Under the pieces are notes generated by a model. The model did not search any database. It was not told where the DNA came from and saw nothing but the letters and a program-made list of their open reading frames with translations. Below, piece after piece: positions 26,752-35,418 of a stretch of 64,000 nt of DNA. Location of the stretch: contig NZ_JAMBOO010000017.1 in NCBI RefSeq assembly GCF_023715895.1, forward strand, positions 24,488-88,487. Direction: 5' to 3'. Every line of letters starts with the position of its first letter. The first letter of the stretch is position 1. Source of the DNA: Domibacillus indicus. GTDB taxonomy: Bacteria > Bacillota > Bacilli > Bacillales > Domibacillaceae. The position numbers and the translations under genes were made by a program.

Positions 26752-27933
26752 TCAGGATTTTTCCTCTATTTTATCCAGGATCACATCTGCTGCTTCTGCT
26801 GCTCCTCCTGCATTTCGAAAGGACTCTGACAGTTTCTGCGCCTTTTCAAGGTAACTCGTATCTGCTAGTAATTCAGCTGCTGCTTTTCTAATATGTTTAA
26901 ACTTGTTTCCTTTTAGTTTGATTCCTGCCCCGAGCTCGGCCACTCGGTCAGCCACTACTCCTTCTTCGCTATGCAGCGGATATAAAACCATTGGAACTTC
27001 ATAATATAGGCTTTCATTTACACTATTCATCCCGCAATGGGTAATAAATACATCAGCCTTCTGTAAAACGGCAATCTGATCTACATAATTTTTCACTGTG
27101 AAATTGTCCGGTATACGGCCAAGCGAAGCCATCTCTATTTTTTTACCAATCGACATTACAATATCATAATCACAGCCAGCGAATGCCTGGATACAACTTT
27201 GGTAAAACTCCTTGTTTTGATTGAGCACTGTTCCTAATGAAATATAAATGACTTTTCTGCCGTTTTTATCAACCTGTACTTCAGGAGACTGCCGGATGGA
27301 AGGGCCGACAAAGGCATATCTGTCAGAAAAGGTTTCCGACAATGGCTGGAACTCTTTGCTTGTATACACAATGGTATCCGTCTCATTATCATTTTGGATA
27401 ATCGATATAAAACTATCCGCTTGATATCCGTAATCTCTTAACAATTGCATTTTTTTATTAATGCGCCGCATGCCCATGATCATTCGAAACATTTCTCTTA
27501 TGCCGCGTTTCATCAATTTTGCCGTATGCTGATTAAATGCAAAGGATGTTGTTGAACAGACATACGGGATGCCTAATTTCTTGGCAAATAATTTACCCCA
27601 AAAGCATAAGGAATCCGATACAATGCAATCCGGCTGAAACGCTCTTAATTCTGTACATACCTTTTCATCTAAAGCAATGGTCGTATCCACAACCATTTCA
27701 ATCAACGCTGCAAAATCTTTTCCAACTTTGCGATTTAATTCTTCTTCTGATATCGAGGGCAAGAATTTATCACAGGAAATAAACTTGGCTCCGGTTTCTT
27801 CTATTTTTTTCTGGAATTCCGAAAATGAATAGTACCAAACTTCATGGCCTCTTTTTACTAATTCTGATACAACCGGAAGTGTTGGATTGGTGTGGCCATG
27901 GGCGGGAATTGAAAAGAACACAATTTTACTCAT
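26752..27933 (-). CDS. MGT-family (macrolide-type) glycosyltransferase
   Basis: 393 residues, GT1/GT-B fold. The N-terminus FFSIPAHGHTNPTLPVV and the C-terminal donor site VFITHCGMNSVNESLYYEVP followed by LPLHSEEG-type sequence match YjiC/YdhE-like enzymes that glucosylate macrolides, flavonoids or lipids from UDP-sugar. Its ATG overlaps the stop of the upstream regulator (ATGA). Such pairs are usually controlled by the adjacent XRE-AbrB regulator. The physiological acceptor cannot be told. Confidence 0.85.
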   Translation of the reverse strand: MSKIVFFSIPAHGHTNPTLPVVSELVKRGHEVWYYSFSEFQKKIEETGAKFISCDKFLPSISEEELNRKVGKDFAALIEMVVDTTIALDEKVCTELRAFQPDCIVSDSLCFWGKLFAKKLGIPYVCSTTSFAFNQHTAKLMKRGIREMFRMIMGMRRINKKMQLLRDYGYQADSFISIIQNDNETDTIVYTSKEFQPLSETFSDRYAFVGPSIRQSPEVQVDKNGRKVIYISLGTVLNQNKEFYQSCIQAFAGCDYDIVMSIGKKIEMASLGRIPDNFTVKNYVDQIAVLQKADVFITHCGMNSVNESLYYEVPMVLYPLHSEEGVVADRVAELGAGIKLKGNKFKHIRKAAAELLADTSYLEKAQKLSESFRNAGGAAEAADVILDKIEEKS

Positions 27934-28371
27934 TCTGGCTCCTCTCCGGCCGATGCGGCGTTACGAATCATATCTGCAAACTCTAAAAAACGATCACTTT
28001 TTAAGATGGCAAGCCCTTTTGTAGCATCGTCCCCCAGCACAACAAGCTTATCACCTGTATGAATCCGATACATTTCCCGCGCCTGTTTTGGGATGACTAT
28101 TTGTCCCCGCTCGCCTACTTTCACAACACCGAAGAACTGTTTACCCTTGGGACCAAGCTGTTTTACATCTTCTGTACTCATATCATCGGATAATTGATCC
28201 AATGTTACCTGAAAGATATCAGCTAACATTTTCCCTTTTATGTATATCAGGCAGCGCCTCCTCGCTTTCCCATTTTGCGACGGTCTGACGAGATACGTTT
28301 ACCTTCTCCGCTAACATTTCCTGGCTCATTTTGTGCTTTTTACGTAGAACACGTATATTCATACCAATCAT
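27930..28371 (-). pseudogene. XRE-AbrB regulator, split by a one-base frameshift
   Basis: From ATG 28371 (GAGGTG upstream) an XRE helix-turn-helix reads LRKKHKMSQEMLAEKVNVSR and TVAKWESEEALPDIH. The frame is then lost in an A4-G3-A4 run at about 28230-28240. Removing one base restores LADIFQVTLDQLSDD and an AbrB/SpoVT swapped-hairpin domain (FFGVVKVGERGQIVIPKQAR, GDKLVVLGD). From an internal ATG at 28229 the AbrB half could still be made (99 residues). This may be a real inactivation, phase variation or a sequencing error at the homopolymers. Confidence 0.75.
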
Positions 28372-28398
28372 ATTTTCACCTCTGTATAGAATTAACTA

Positions 28399-28427
28399 TA
28401 TAGAAAGAATTGGATAAATTCTATCAA
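28399..28427 (-). promoter_or_regulatory. Promoter of the regulator-glycosyltransferase operon
   Basis: Minus strand TTGATA (28427-28422), 17-base spacer, TCTATA (28404-28399), 28 bp before the start codon. Confidence 0.6.
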
Positions 28428-28484
28428 CAAACGATAACATTTTATGTTAAAAATTGTGTCAGTAATGTAGAGCCCTCGCTGCTA

Positions 28485-28620
28485 CAGATGCTGTGCGGTG
28501 TGACCAGTATTGAGAATACGAGATTAAAAACAGTGACAGCTATATACAGTCCTAGCTATGGGTACTGAAGGAGGTCTCCAAGCTGATCGTCAAGAACAGC
28601 CAGCAGGCAAGTGGTATTTA
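28485..28620 (+). pseudogene. Degraded C-terminus of an ArdC-like gene
   Basis: Reads MLCGVTSIENTRLKNSDSYI then QS and, after stops, KLIVKNSQQAS. This aligns with AMLCGVAGIENMTIENSASY.. of the intact ArdC gene at 26207-26330. It is a remnant of a second copy of that module. Confidence 0.6.
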
Positions 28621-28832
28621 ATATAGAACATTAGCATAAAACTGGACGGACTAATCGCAGACTGACCCAGTTTCAACCATGAACAAATCAGCAGAAAACA
28701 TAAAAAGCGCTATTCCCTTTATTAAAAGGGAGCAAAGCACCATTTATGTCAGTCCCGATCGCTTTCTTTGGCTTTGTTATGAAATCCATTCTTTTCAAAT
28801 AATATTTAAATTGCTCAATTTACAGACTTTCC

Positions 28833-28870
28833 AAGCGGGAAAGCCCACTTCTTCAGAGGTGGGATGAGAG
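28833..28870 (+). repeat. IS605-type right-end-like hairpin
   Basis: AAGCCCACTTCTTCAGAGGTGGGAT forms the short CCCACTTC/GAGGTGGG hairpin typical of TnpB-element right ends. No transposase gene is attached. The reading frame spanning 28679-28867 shows no ribosome site and was not called. Confidence 0.45.
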
Positions 28871-28984
28871 CGAGGTAGAACCGGGCATGTCTTTGATAGG
28901 TCAAAGGTTCGATTAGGCGATTATTTATATAGGGTTAAAAGAAAAATAGAAGAATTTAAAATTTAAGAAGATGTTTTATTTTTC

Positions 28985-29450
28985 AGGTGGAAGCCGTCGT
29001 GGGAGGATGTAGAAGTGAAGACGTGGATCGTTCCGGGAGCTCCCTGGCATATGCGCATTCACTGCATTCAAACAGACCGGCCGCTGGATGCAGCAGAAGG
29101 CGGTTTTGCTTTGGGAATTGGGCAACAGGAAGACTTGTCTTTTTATAAGAGACCAGCATAGCCAGCATAGCGGAGCCATTTCGCATGCAGGTAAAAGCTT
29201 CATTAAATCGCTTCATGGTGGTGGCACAGCGGATCTTATTTATCCGAATGCCAATATGAATATAATTCATAACTGGACAGTAATCCCGACCATTAAAACG
29301 AGCATCGAACCAGGAGTTACTTGGCTTGCAAGTGCTGTGTATGGATCGCCTCACAATCAGGATGAACCAGACGAACCGAAAATTGATATTCAAGGAAACA
29401 AGATTAGAATTCAAATGACTGAATCACATGAAGTGGTACTGTTTGTTTAA
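28985..29450 (+). pseudogene. C-terminal fragment of a DUF2264-like protein
   Basis: Reads KTWIVPGAPWHMRIHCIQTD and RPLDAAEGGFALGIGQ with no start. After a frameshift it continues SFIKSLHGGGTADLIYPNAN and TWLASAVYGSPHNQDEPDEP to a stop at 29450. The pattern suits the C-terminal half of DUF2264 proteins. Truncated and frameshifted, so not functional. Confidence 0.5.
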
Positions 29451-29531
29451 TTATTTTTTATATCAGAATAAGGAAAAGCTGGTTTCCGAAATGGATCCAG
29501 CTTTTCCTTGTTAGCAGGCATCTAGATCTTC

Positions 29532-29934
29532 TATCAATGATGAATCACTCGGAAAAAGAAGAGAAGCCTGGGAAAAAGGCGAAAAAGAATCCAAATTCTT
29601 TGAAGACTCAGCAACTTGTGCATTTGGGATCAATGTCCCTAAAGCGTTAGGCGATTTCTTAGTTCTTGAAGGGCTTTATGCAACAGAAGGTTGTGCGATT
29701 GCCATTTCAGATGAGGAATTATTGAAGGTGCAAAAACAAGTAGCTTCCTTAGAAGGAAACTTTGTCTGCCCAGAAGGAGCAGCAACCTTTGCGGCAGCGA
29801 GAATCCTGCGTGAACAAGGATGGATCCAGGCGGATGAGCATGTTGTATGTCTTAACACGGGCTCAGGCCTCAAATATCCGGAAACAGTTAAAATCGAAGG
29901 TGTAGAAATACTTCAGCCGGGACAGGAAATATAA
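29532..29934 (+). pseudogene. thrC: C-terminal fragment of threonine synthase
   Basis: An open stretch of ~130 codons with no proper start: SATCAFGINVPKALGDFLVL, ISDEELLKVQKQVASLEG, FVCPEGAATFAAARILREQG and NTGSGLKYPETV. This is the C-terminal third of PLP-dependent threonine synthase. The catalytic Lys region is missing. A fragment left by rearrangement. Confidence 0.7.
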
Positions 29935-30057
29935 CCCCTGAAGGATGATAATGAGAAAAAGAATCTACCTTGTCATCATCAAATGCAAGGGGGCCATGCC
30001 ACATTATATGAATCCTGTTCTTTATAGTATTTATCAACTGCCAATGAAAACACAGTG

Positions 30058-30344
30058 GTAGAGGAATGTTTAAAATGTGTCTAAGCGTGCGAAGAATGTA
30101 CAACGACTTTCCTGCAGAGACAGACGTTCAAGTAAAAAACGGCGTCCAAACACTGCAGGAATGCGCTCAAGTTTGCTGGCAGGCCGTCTCATTTTTGGTC
30201 CACTGTAGCTAGTTCGTTCAACAAAACTGCAAACTTGGCGCCGCCATTTGCGAAACTTGCGTAGAAGAGTTCAGCGATACTTGTTGCCGTGAATGTGCAC
30301 AAGAGGTTGACTTAAAAGGAATGTATGTTTTACTTGCTAAGTAA
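30058..30344 (+). pseudogene. Decayed four-helix Cys-rich copper-binding protein (DUF326-like)
   Basis: Coding trace VEECLKCV, stop, ACEECTTTF, then (shifted) LQECAQVCWQAVSFLVHC, stop, FVQQNCKLGAAICETCVEEF and CCRECAQEV. Regular CxxxC spacing on helices is typical of Csp3/YhjQ-like proteins. Two stops and one frameshift. Confidence 0.55.
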
Positions 30345-30417
30345 CAAACGAAAAAAGCGGCCCTTCATCTTCCGCATACTGTGAAGCAATTTGAAGGAGT
30401 CTTCTGGCCTGTAATGC

Positions 30418-30499
30418 GATCAAAAAGTTGGTAATCACAAGTATACCTACACAAAAGTATACATTGTCACAAGTGTACTTTTGTATATGTACACTTGTG
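30418..30499. repeat. Third copy of the dispersed repeat
   Basis: GATCAAAAAGTTGGTAATCA continues with GTATACC and ACAAAAGTATAC as in the copies at 26386 and 26498. It is followed by a hairpin CACAAGTGTAC/GTACACTTGTG (30468-30478, 30489-30499). Confidence 0.65.
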
Positions 30500-30590
30500 T
30501 GAATATAAAATACTCACATGATAATAAAATAAAATTTTTATCATTCCTAGCAAGGATATCCTCTTCTTTAGCCCGCTAAGTAACCGGTAG

Positions 30591-30635
30591 GTGAACTTCT
30601 CCATCAAAACCTTTGATTTAGGTGGAGAGGTTCAC
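30591..30635. repeat. Palindromic element, copy A
   Basis: 45 bp with GTGAACTTCTCCA/TGGAGAGGTTCAC arms (one mismatch) and an inner ATCAAA/TTTGAT. Nearly identical to copy C (51550) and to the segment behind the TnpB2 gene (copy B, 45317). Confidence 0.8.
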
Positions 30636-30639
30636 GAAA

Positions 30640-30934
30640 GGAGAACTCTTTGCTCGGTCTGGCGTTGAGGAGTTTGTGCTTACATTGAGGAGTCAGTAGC
30701 AGATGGTGAAGCGTTAGCTAATCAGTTACGCAGCTATCTAGAGACACAGCCGCTCATTACTACTAAGGGAGTTCTTTCTGTTACGTTAAGCTTAGGGATG
30801 GCTGAAGCAACGAAAGAAGACGAAGAGACACTATACGGGATTCTCAATAAAGCAGATAAAGCTTTATATTCGGCAAAGCAAGAAGGCCGAAATCGGGTAC
30901 GTGTCTATACAGAGATTAAAGAAATACGTAACTG
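30640..30934 (+). pseudogene. C-terminal fragment of a GGDEF diguanylate cyclase
   Basis: Reads LFARSGVEEFVLTL (degenerate GGEEF), shifts frame, then EALANQLRSYLETQPL, VLSVTLSLGMAEATKEDEET and LNKADKALYSAKQEGRNRVR to a stop at 30934. This is the end of a GGDEF domain. The palindromic element lies immediately before the fragment and may mark the break. Nothing is seen between 30935 and 31290. Confidence 0.7.
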
Positions 30935-31302
30935 AAAATGAGGAGTCTTGCTGACTTTTCTGCTCGGAAAGTCTGTAAAAAAAGCGCGTTCTATTATTGA
31001 GGTTGGACGGGTATATAATCCAACAATAAAATCATATAGCACCTAATAAGAAGTTCCAAGAGTACATTACTATGATTGAAAAATATTTGTTTATAACAGT
31101 AAATGGTATCGTTGTTTGTGTTCTGTTCTTAATAAATCGTGTTTCGTCAAATCTAGATAAAAATATACAAATGGACAATTTATTAAAACCTTTCGAATGA
31201 TTCGCAAGGTCTTTTTGCAATACAAAAATAGTCTTTGAACGTTCTTTTATAAAAAATCATATAAATGGAAGGAAGTGAGAAGAAGAGCATGAGGTGGCTG
31301 CC

Positions 31303-31902
31303 ATGAAAAGGTGTATTGACGTAGTTCTGTCTTTTTGTATGATTATAGCCCTGTTGCCCGTTTTTGCTTGCACAGGGTTAGCGGTATACAAGTTTTTAGG
31401 GAACCCCGTGTTTTATAAACAGCAGCGTGCAGGCAGGAATGGAATTCCATTTAATGTATTCAAATTTCGTACGATGACGGATGAGAGGGATGCATTAGGC
31501 GAACTGCTGCCTGATGCATCACGTCTGGGGAAGTTGGGTATTTTTTTGCGCCGCTACAGTTTAGATGAGCTTCCACAGCTTTGGAATGTATTGAGGGGAG
31601 ATATGAGTCTGGTGGGACCGAGGCCGCTTTTTGTCCATTATGTGCCGCTGTATAACGCTCAGCAGGCACGCCGCCTTGAAGTAAAACCGGGGCTTACAGG
31701 CTGGTCGCAGGTAAATGGGAGAAATGCGATCAGTTGGGAAGAAAAATTCCGGCTGGATGTGTGGTATGTAGAAAAGTGTTCGCTCTGGCTTGACTTATAT
31801 ATTCTTTTGCTTACCGTCTGGCGTGTGTTGCGTCCAGTAGGCATTAATCAGCCCGAGCAGGCAACGGTTGAGCCATTCAAAGGAAGTGACTCGGATACAT
31901 GA
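31303..31902 (+). CDS. epsL: EpsL-like undecaprenyl-phosphate sugar phosphotransferase
   Basis: ATG 31303 after GAGGTGG. GTG 31294 is an in-frame alternative. Residues ~5-28 are the membrane re-entrant helix, followed by FYKQQRAGRNGIPF, VFKFRTMTDERDALG, YSLDELPQLWNVLRGDMSLV, GPRPL and EVKPGLTGWSQVNGRNAISW, the full signature of monotopic phosphoglycosyl transferases (PglC/EpsL). The closing QATVEPFKGS resembles Bacillus EpsL. It would place the first phospho-sugar on undecaprenyl phosphate, here probably the bacillosamine-type sugar made by EpsC/N/M. Confidence 0.9.
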   Translation: MKRCIDVVLSFCMIIALLPVFACTGLAVYKFLGNPVFYKQQRAGRNGIPFNVFKFRTMTDERDALGELLPDASRLGKLGIFLRRYSLDELPQLWNVLRGDMSLVGPRPLFVHYVPLYNAQQARRLEVKPGLTGWSQVNGRNAISWEEKFRLDVWYVEKCSLWLDLYILLLTVWRVLRPVGINQPEQATVEPFKGSDSDT

Positions 31903-32023
31903 ACCAATCCTGACCAGAGTTAGATTGTATCTGCTTTCTGGAAAAAGTAGGGCATGGAAAGAAGGTAGGCTGCATACATTGTACAGCAACATAAAGAAGC
32001 CTACTAGAGAAAGGAAGACGGAA

Positions 32024-32653
32024 ATGGCAGAAGAACATCTTGATTTTCCTCAATTTTTCCGCATTGTATTGAAACGCTTTTGGATTATTTTATTGATCAC
32101 GGTGGCAGCAGTGCTAACGAGTGCTTTTGTTTCCTATTACGTGCTTACACCTGTGTACCAAGCAAAAGTCAATATGCTCGTCAGTATACAGCCTGATGCA
32201 AAACAGACAACTGCTTTGTCACCTATCGATGAATCACTCAAGCTCGTGACGACCTATGAAGATATTGTTCAAAGTCCTTATATTCTACAGAGTGCTCAGC
32301 GTGCTTTAAATACAGAAGGCCATAACATTGAAATTGACAAGAAGGACATTTCTGTTGAACACACAGAAGAATCTCAAGTATTTGCGCTCCTTGTAGAAAA
32401 CGAGGATCAGGCGGAAGCTGTGGTCGTGGCCAATGCTATCGCGGAAGCATTCGATGAGAATGTCAGCTCTATTATGAATACAAAAACAAAAAATGTGCGT
32501 GTTATGAACACGGCTGCAGTTGACCCGGATCCGGTTTCGCCAAAGCCATTATTAATTATGGGGTGTACCTTTGTACTTTCCTTTATTTTGTCAATCTGGG
32601 CAGCTCTTTTGGTTCATAACCTTAAGAAGCCGCGAAAACTGTCTCGCGTTTAA
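32024..32653 (+). CDS. Wzz/YveK-type chain-length or kinase-modulator protein
   Basis: The start is taken at ATG 32024 (GAAAGGAAG upstream). An in-frame ATG at 31868 overlaps the preceding gene and adds a non-conserved leader. Two transmembrane segments (~22-42 and ~175-195) flank an extracytoplasmic domain, with the conserved PVYQAKVNMLVS near the first and a Pro-rich DPDPVSPKPL before the second. This is the usual Wzz topology in Gram-positives. No cognate tyrosine kinase (EpsB-like) gene is in the cluster, which is unusual. Confidence 0.8.
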   Translation: MAEEHLDFPQFFRIVLKRFWIILLITVAAVLTSAFVSYYVLTPVYQAKVNMLVSIQPDAKQTTALSPIDESLKLVTTYEDIVQSPYILQSAQRALNTEGHNIEIDKKDISVEHTEESQVFALLVENEDQAEAVVVANAIAEAFDENVSSIMNTKTKNVRVMNTAAVDPDPVSPKPLLIMGCTFVLSFILSIWAALLVHNLKKPRKLSRV

Positions 32654-32677
32654 GGCGTGAAGGGGATATAAATCCAA

Positions 32678-34129
32678 ATGCAGCTTTTAAAAGGAACGTC
32701 GGCTCTTTTTTTCGCTATGGCTTTGTCTGCTCCTGTATCAGCTGTAACAGGCATTTGGATTCGGAATATTCTAGGGCCGGAACAATACGGGATTTGGCTC
32801 GTGTTTTCGATGATTTTTATGTATGGCTACTATATGCACCTTGGTATTTTGGATGGATTCAGCCGGGATATACCGCGCCTTCTGGGTGAAAAAAAGTCTC
32901 TTCAAGCGCATCAGCTGCGCCATGTTGTATTCACTTGGATGACAGGCTCCGGTATGATTGCTATCGCATTCATGCTCTTGATCTTATGGCTCCCTTTCAC
33001 TTCTCTTGAAAAGATACTGGGTATCATGGCGTTTGCGCTTATTCCTGTTCAAAATATTGCTTTGTTTCATAACCAACTGCATCTTACAACCCAGAAGTTC
33101 AATCATGTAGCAGTGATCCAGCTGATCATCGGCTCGCTTCAATATGTATTAATGGCACTTCTTGCCCTTCTATTGGGTATATACGGCTTGTTTTTAGGTG
33201 TACTTATAGGAAATGCCTTGGCGATTATGTACAGCTCGAAGCATCTCCCGTATAAGCTAAGGCTTTTATGGGATGGAAACGTACTGAAAAAAATGCTTCC
33301 ATATGGCCTGCCGATTATGCTGATTGGCCTTTTAACCAGCTTGCTGACTACATTGGACCGGCTGCTCGTTTATTCTTTTTTTGGTGCAGCCGCAGCAGGG
33401 CACTACGGCATTATTGCTTTTGTTTATCAAGGTATTATGGTACTGCCGGGTGTTTTTCATCAAATTATGTATCCGAAAATCAATTATATGTATGGGAAAA
33501 CAAAAAAGAAAAGGCACCTTAAACACATTATCCTCCGCCCCGTTTACTACATGGCGTTTGTCAGTCCGTTTTTTTTAGGTACATTGCTATTTGTATTCCC
33601 GCCTTTTGCAGCTGTGCTGATGCCCGAATATAAAGAAGGAATTGATTTATCAAAAGGAATTATTGCAGGTTTATTTTTCTGGCTTTGGGCTCCTCTTTTT
33701 GCTCAATACTTGATCGGCGTCGACAGGCAGTGGACCTACGTGAAAATACTAATTGGAGCAGTCCTGATTAATGCGGGAACCACTATTTTGTTGACTATGA
33801 ATGGTTTTGATATGGAAGGAGCTGCTGCAGGCCTTATTGTGTCACTTATATGCTGTTCTTTCCTAGTGATGCGCGCTGTATTAAAGGACATGGGGGAAAC
33901 CCTGTTTTATTTCTTAAAATGCGCTGCAGCCATGATCCATCCCTTTATCCTGATGGTTTTACTCGTATGGTGTGTGCAGCTCCTGCCGGCTCATTTTCTG
34001 GTGCAGTCCATCCTGTTTTGTGCTGGATATAGCTTTATATTAATCGTCTATTCTTATTTTGTGCCACCATTTAAAAAAGCAAGACGACTGCTTATCTCTC
34101 GTCTGGGAAAACAAAAAAAGAGCAGGTGA
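32678..34129 (+). CDS. Polysaccharide flippase (Wzx/MATE-like)
   Basis: 483 residues with about twelve to fourteen hydrophobic helices and the PST/MviN-like N-terminus (GIWIRNILGPEQYGIWLVFS). It would move lipid-linked repeat units across the membrane. Its end overlaps the next gene by four bases. Confidence 0.8.
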   Translation: MQLLKGTSALFFAMALSAPVSAVTGIWIRNILGPEQYGIWLVFSMIFMYGYYMHLGILDGFSRDIPRLLGEKKSLQAHQLRHVVFTWMTGSGMIAIAFMLLILWLPFTSLEKILGIMAFALIPVQNIALFHNQLHLTTQKFNHVAVIQLIIGSLQYVLMALLALLLGIYGLFLGVLIGNALAIMYSSKHLPYKLRLLWDGNVLKKMLPYGLPIMLIGLLTSLLTTLDRLLVYSFFGAAAAGHYGIIAFVYQGIMVLPGVFHQIMYPKINYMYGKTKKKRHLKHIILRPVYYMAFVSPFFLGTLLFVFPPFAAVLMPEYKEGIDLSKGIIAGLFFWLWAPLFAQYLIGVDRQWTYVKILIGAVLINAGTTILLTMNGFDMEGAAAGLIVSLICCSFLVMRAVLKDMGETLFYFLKCAAAMIHPFILMVLLVWCVQLLPAHFLVQSILFCAGYSFILIVYSYFVPPFKKARRLLISRLGKQKKSR

Positions 34130-35415
34130 GCAAGATGATAGAGTCAATCACGCAAAAAAGCGTGTGGGTTTTGGTCTCACTGGCAGCCGCCATGACGATC
34201 GGTGCTCTTGTTTCACTGCATAATGTAACTTTAAGTGTGTACGCAGGTATTGTCCTGATGTTTTACGCATTCGCTTTTTTGCTTTCCACTTTTTTTCGTC
34301 AGCCCAAACTGGTCATGCAGATCGTTTTATTTGGGCTGACAGTCCGGCTTTTTGCCATGATCATTTTAAAAATATATTCCTTTTCGACAGGGCTGGACGG
34401 TTTTTTTCCAGGAGATATCGATGCGTATGGGTATCATGGAGACGCACTGGCCGCGATCCAGTCGCATTCCTGGCTTCAGGCGCTTGAAGGCAACCTTTCG
34501 TACACCGTTTTTGTCGCGTTTTTGTACAGCATCTTTGGCCCGGATATGAACATCCCACAGCTGGTCAATGCAGGTGCCTCTATTTTACTGATCCCTCTTT
34601 TGTACGAACTGGGAAACCGGGTAGGCGGAAGGCGGGCGGGAGTTGCAGCCGCTGTATTGTGGAGCCTTTTTCCAAGCGCTATGTTTTGGTCAGTTTCTTT
34701 ATTAAAAGATGGATTTATTGTATTAGGCATGATTTTGGCTGCGTTTTTTATTCTTGGGCTAAACAGGCGAAACATTCAGGTGCATGAGGCAGTATTAGGC
34801 TTATCTGGGGTTATCATAATTGGTTTTCTTCGGCCGCAGTTTTTATTGGCGATTGCCCTTCCCATCGTTTTTATCGTTATTCGGCAATTTGCCCGGGGGA
34901 AACACCATTTTCTTCGAAATACAGTGATTCTCGCGCTGTGCATAGGAGTTGCCGCAGCGACAACAGCCGGGGATATTATTTCGGAAGCCCTGACAGACTC
35001 CACATCGGCAGAGGAAGTAGAGAGAACGGATGAAATTGCACTTGAAGGCGGATCCGGTATTCCGCTCGTGACGATGTTTCCTCCAGAAGTACGGTGGATC
35101 GTGCAGCTTCCGTTTTCTATTCTTGCGCCATTTCCATGGCAATGGTTTTCCGTCAGCGAGGGATTATATATACTCTCAGGAGCAGAGATGATTGTCTGGT
35201 ATGTTCTTTGTTTTTCAATTTGGCGCAGCCGGAGAGAACTGCTGGCGGGAAGCGACACGAAAATCCTGCTGCTGTATGCTTTTGCTATTTTCCTGGCGGT
35301 ATCGTTCAGCCTGCCGAATATCGGTTCCATCTATCGCTACCGGCTTGCAGCACTGGCTGTACTCCTGCCTCTCGTACTTCGTAAGCCGTTTCGAAAAGGG
35401 GAGGGAGCTGGATAA
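34126..35415 (+). CDS. Multi-pass membrane glycosyltransferase (GT39/ArnT-like)
   Basis: Starts at GTG 34126, overlapping the flippase stop. ATG 34135 is an alternative. About 429 residues with ten or so membrane helices. The first large loop holds FPGDIDAYGYHGDA, similar to the Asp-rich loop of GT39/ArnT-type enzymes that use polyprenyl-phosphate sugars. It could instead be the Wzy-type polymerase, which is otherwise missing from this cluster. The two are hard to separate from sequence alone. Confidence 0.65.
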   Translation: MSKMIESITQKSVWVLVSLAAAMTIGALVSLHNVTLSVYAGIVLMFYAFAFLLSTFFRQPKLVMQIVLFGLTVRLFAMIILKIYSFSTGLDGFFPGDIDAYGYHGDALAAIQSHSWLQALEGNLSYTVFVAFLYSIFGPDMNIPQLVNAGASILLIPLLYELGNRVGGRRAGVAAAVLWSLFPSAMFWSVSLLKDGFIVLGMILAAFFILGLNRRNIQVHEAVLGLSGVIIIGFLRPQFLLAIALPIVFIVIRQFARGKHHFLRNTVILALCIGVAAATTAGDIISEALTDSTSAEEVERTDEIALEGGSGIPLVTMFPPEVRWIVQLPFSILAPFPWQWFSVSEGLYILSGAEMIVWYVLCFSIWRSRRELLAGSDTKILLLYAFAIFLAVSFSLPNIGSIYRYRLAALAVLLPLVLRKPFRKGEGAG

Positions 35416-35418
35416 CTG

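Noticed and set aside
28679..28867. A 62-codon plus-strand frame
   Set aside because: No ribosome site, and its end is the IS605-type hairpin.
34476..35330. Long antisense frames under the GT39-like gene
   Set aside because: They mirror codon structure of the plus-strand gene, have no ribosome sites and no recognisable domain.
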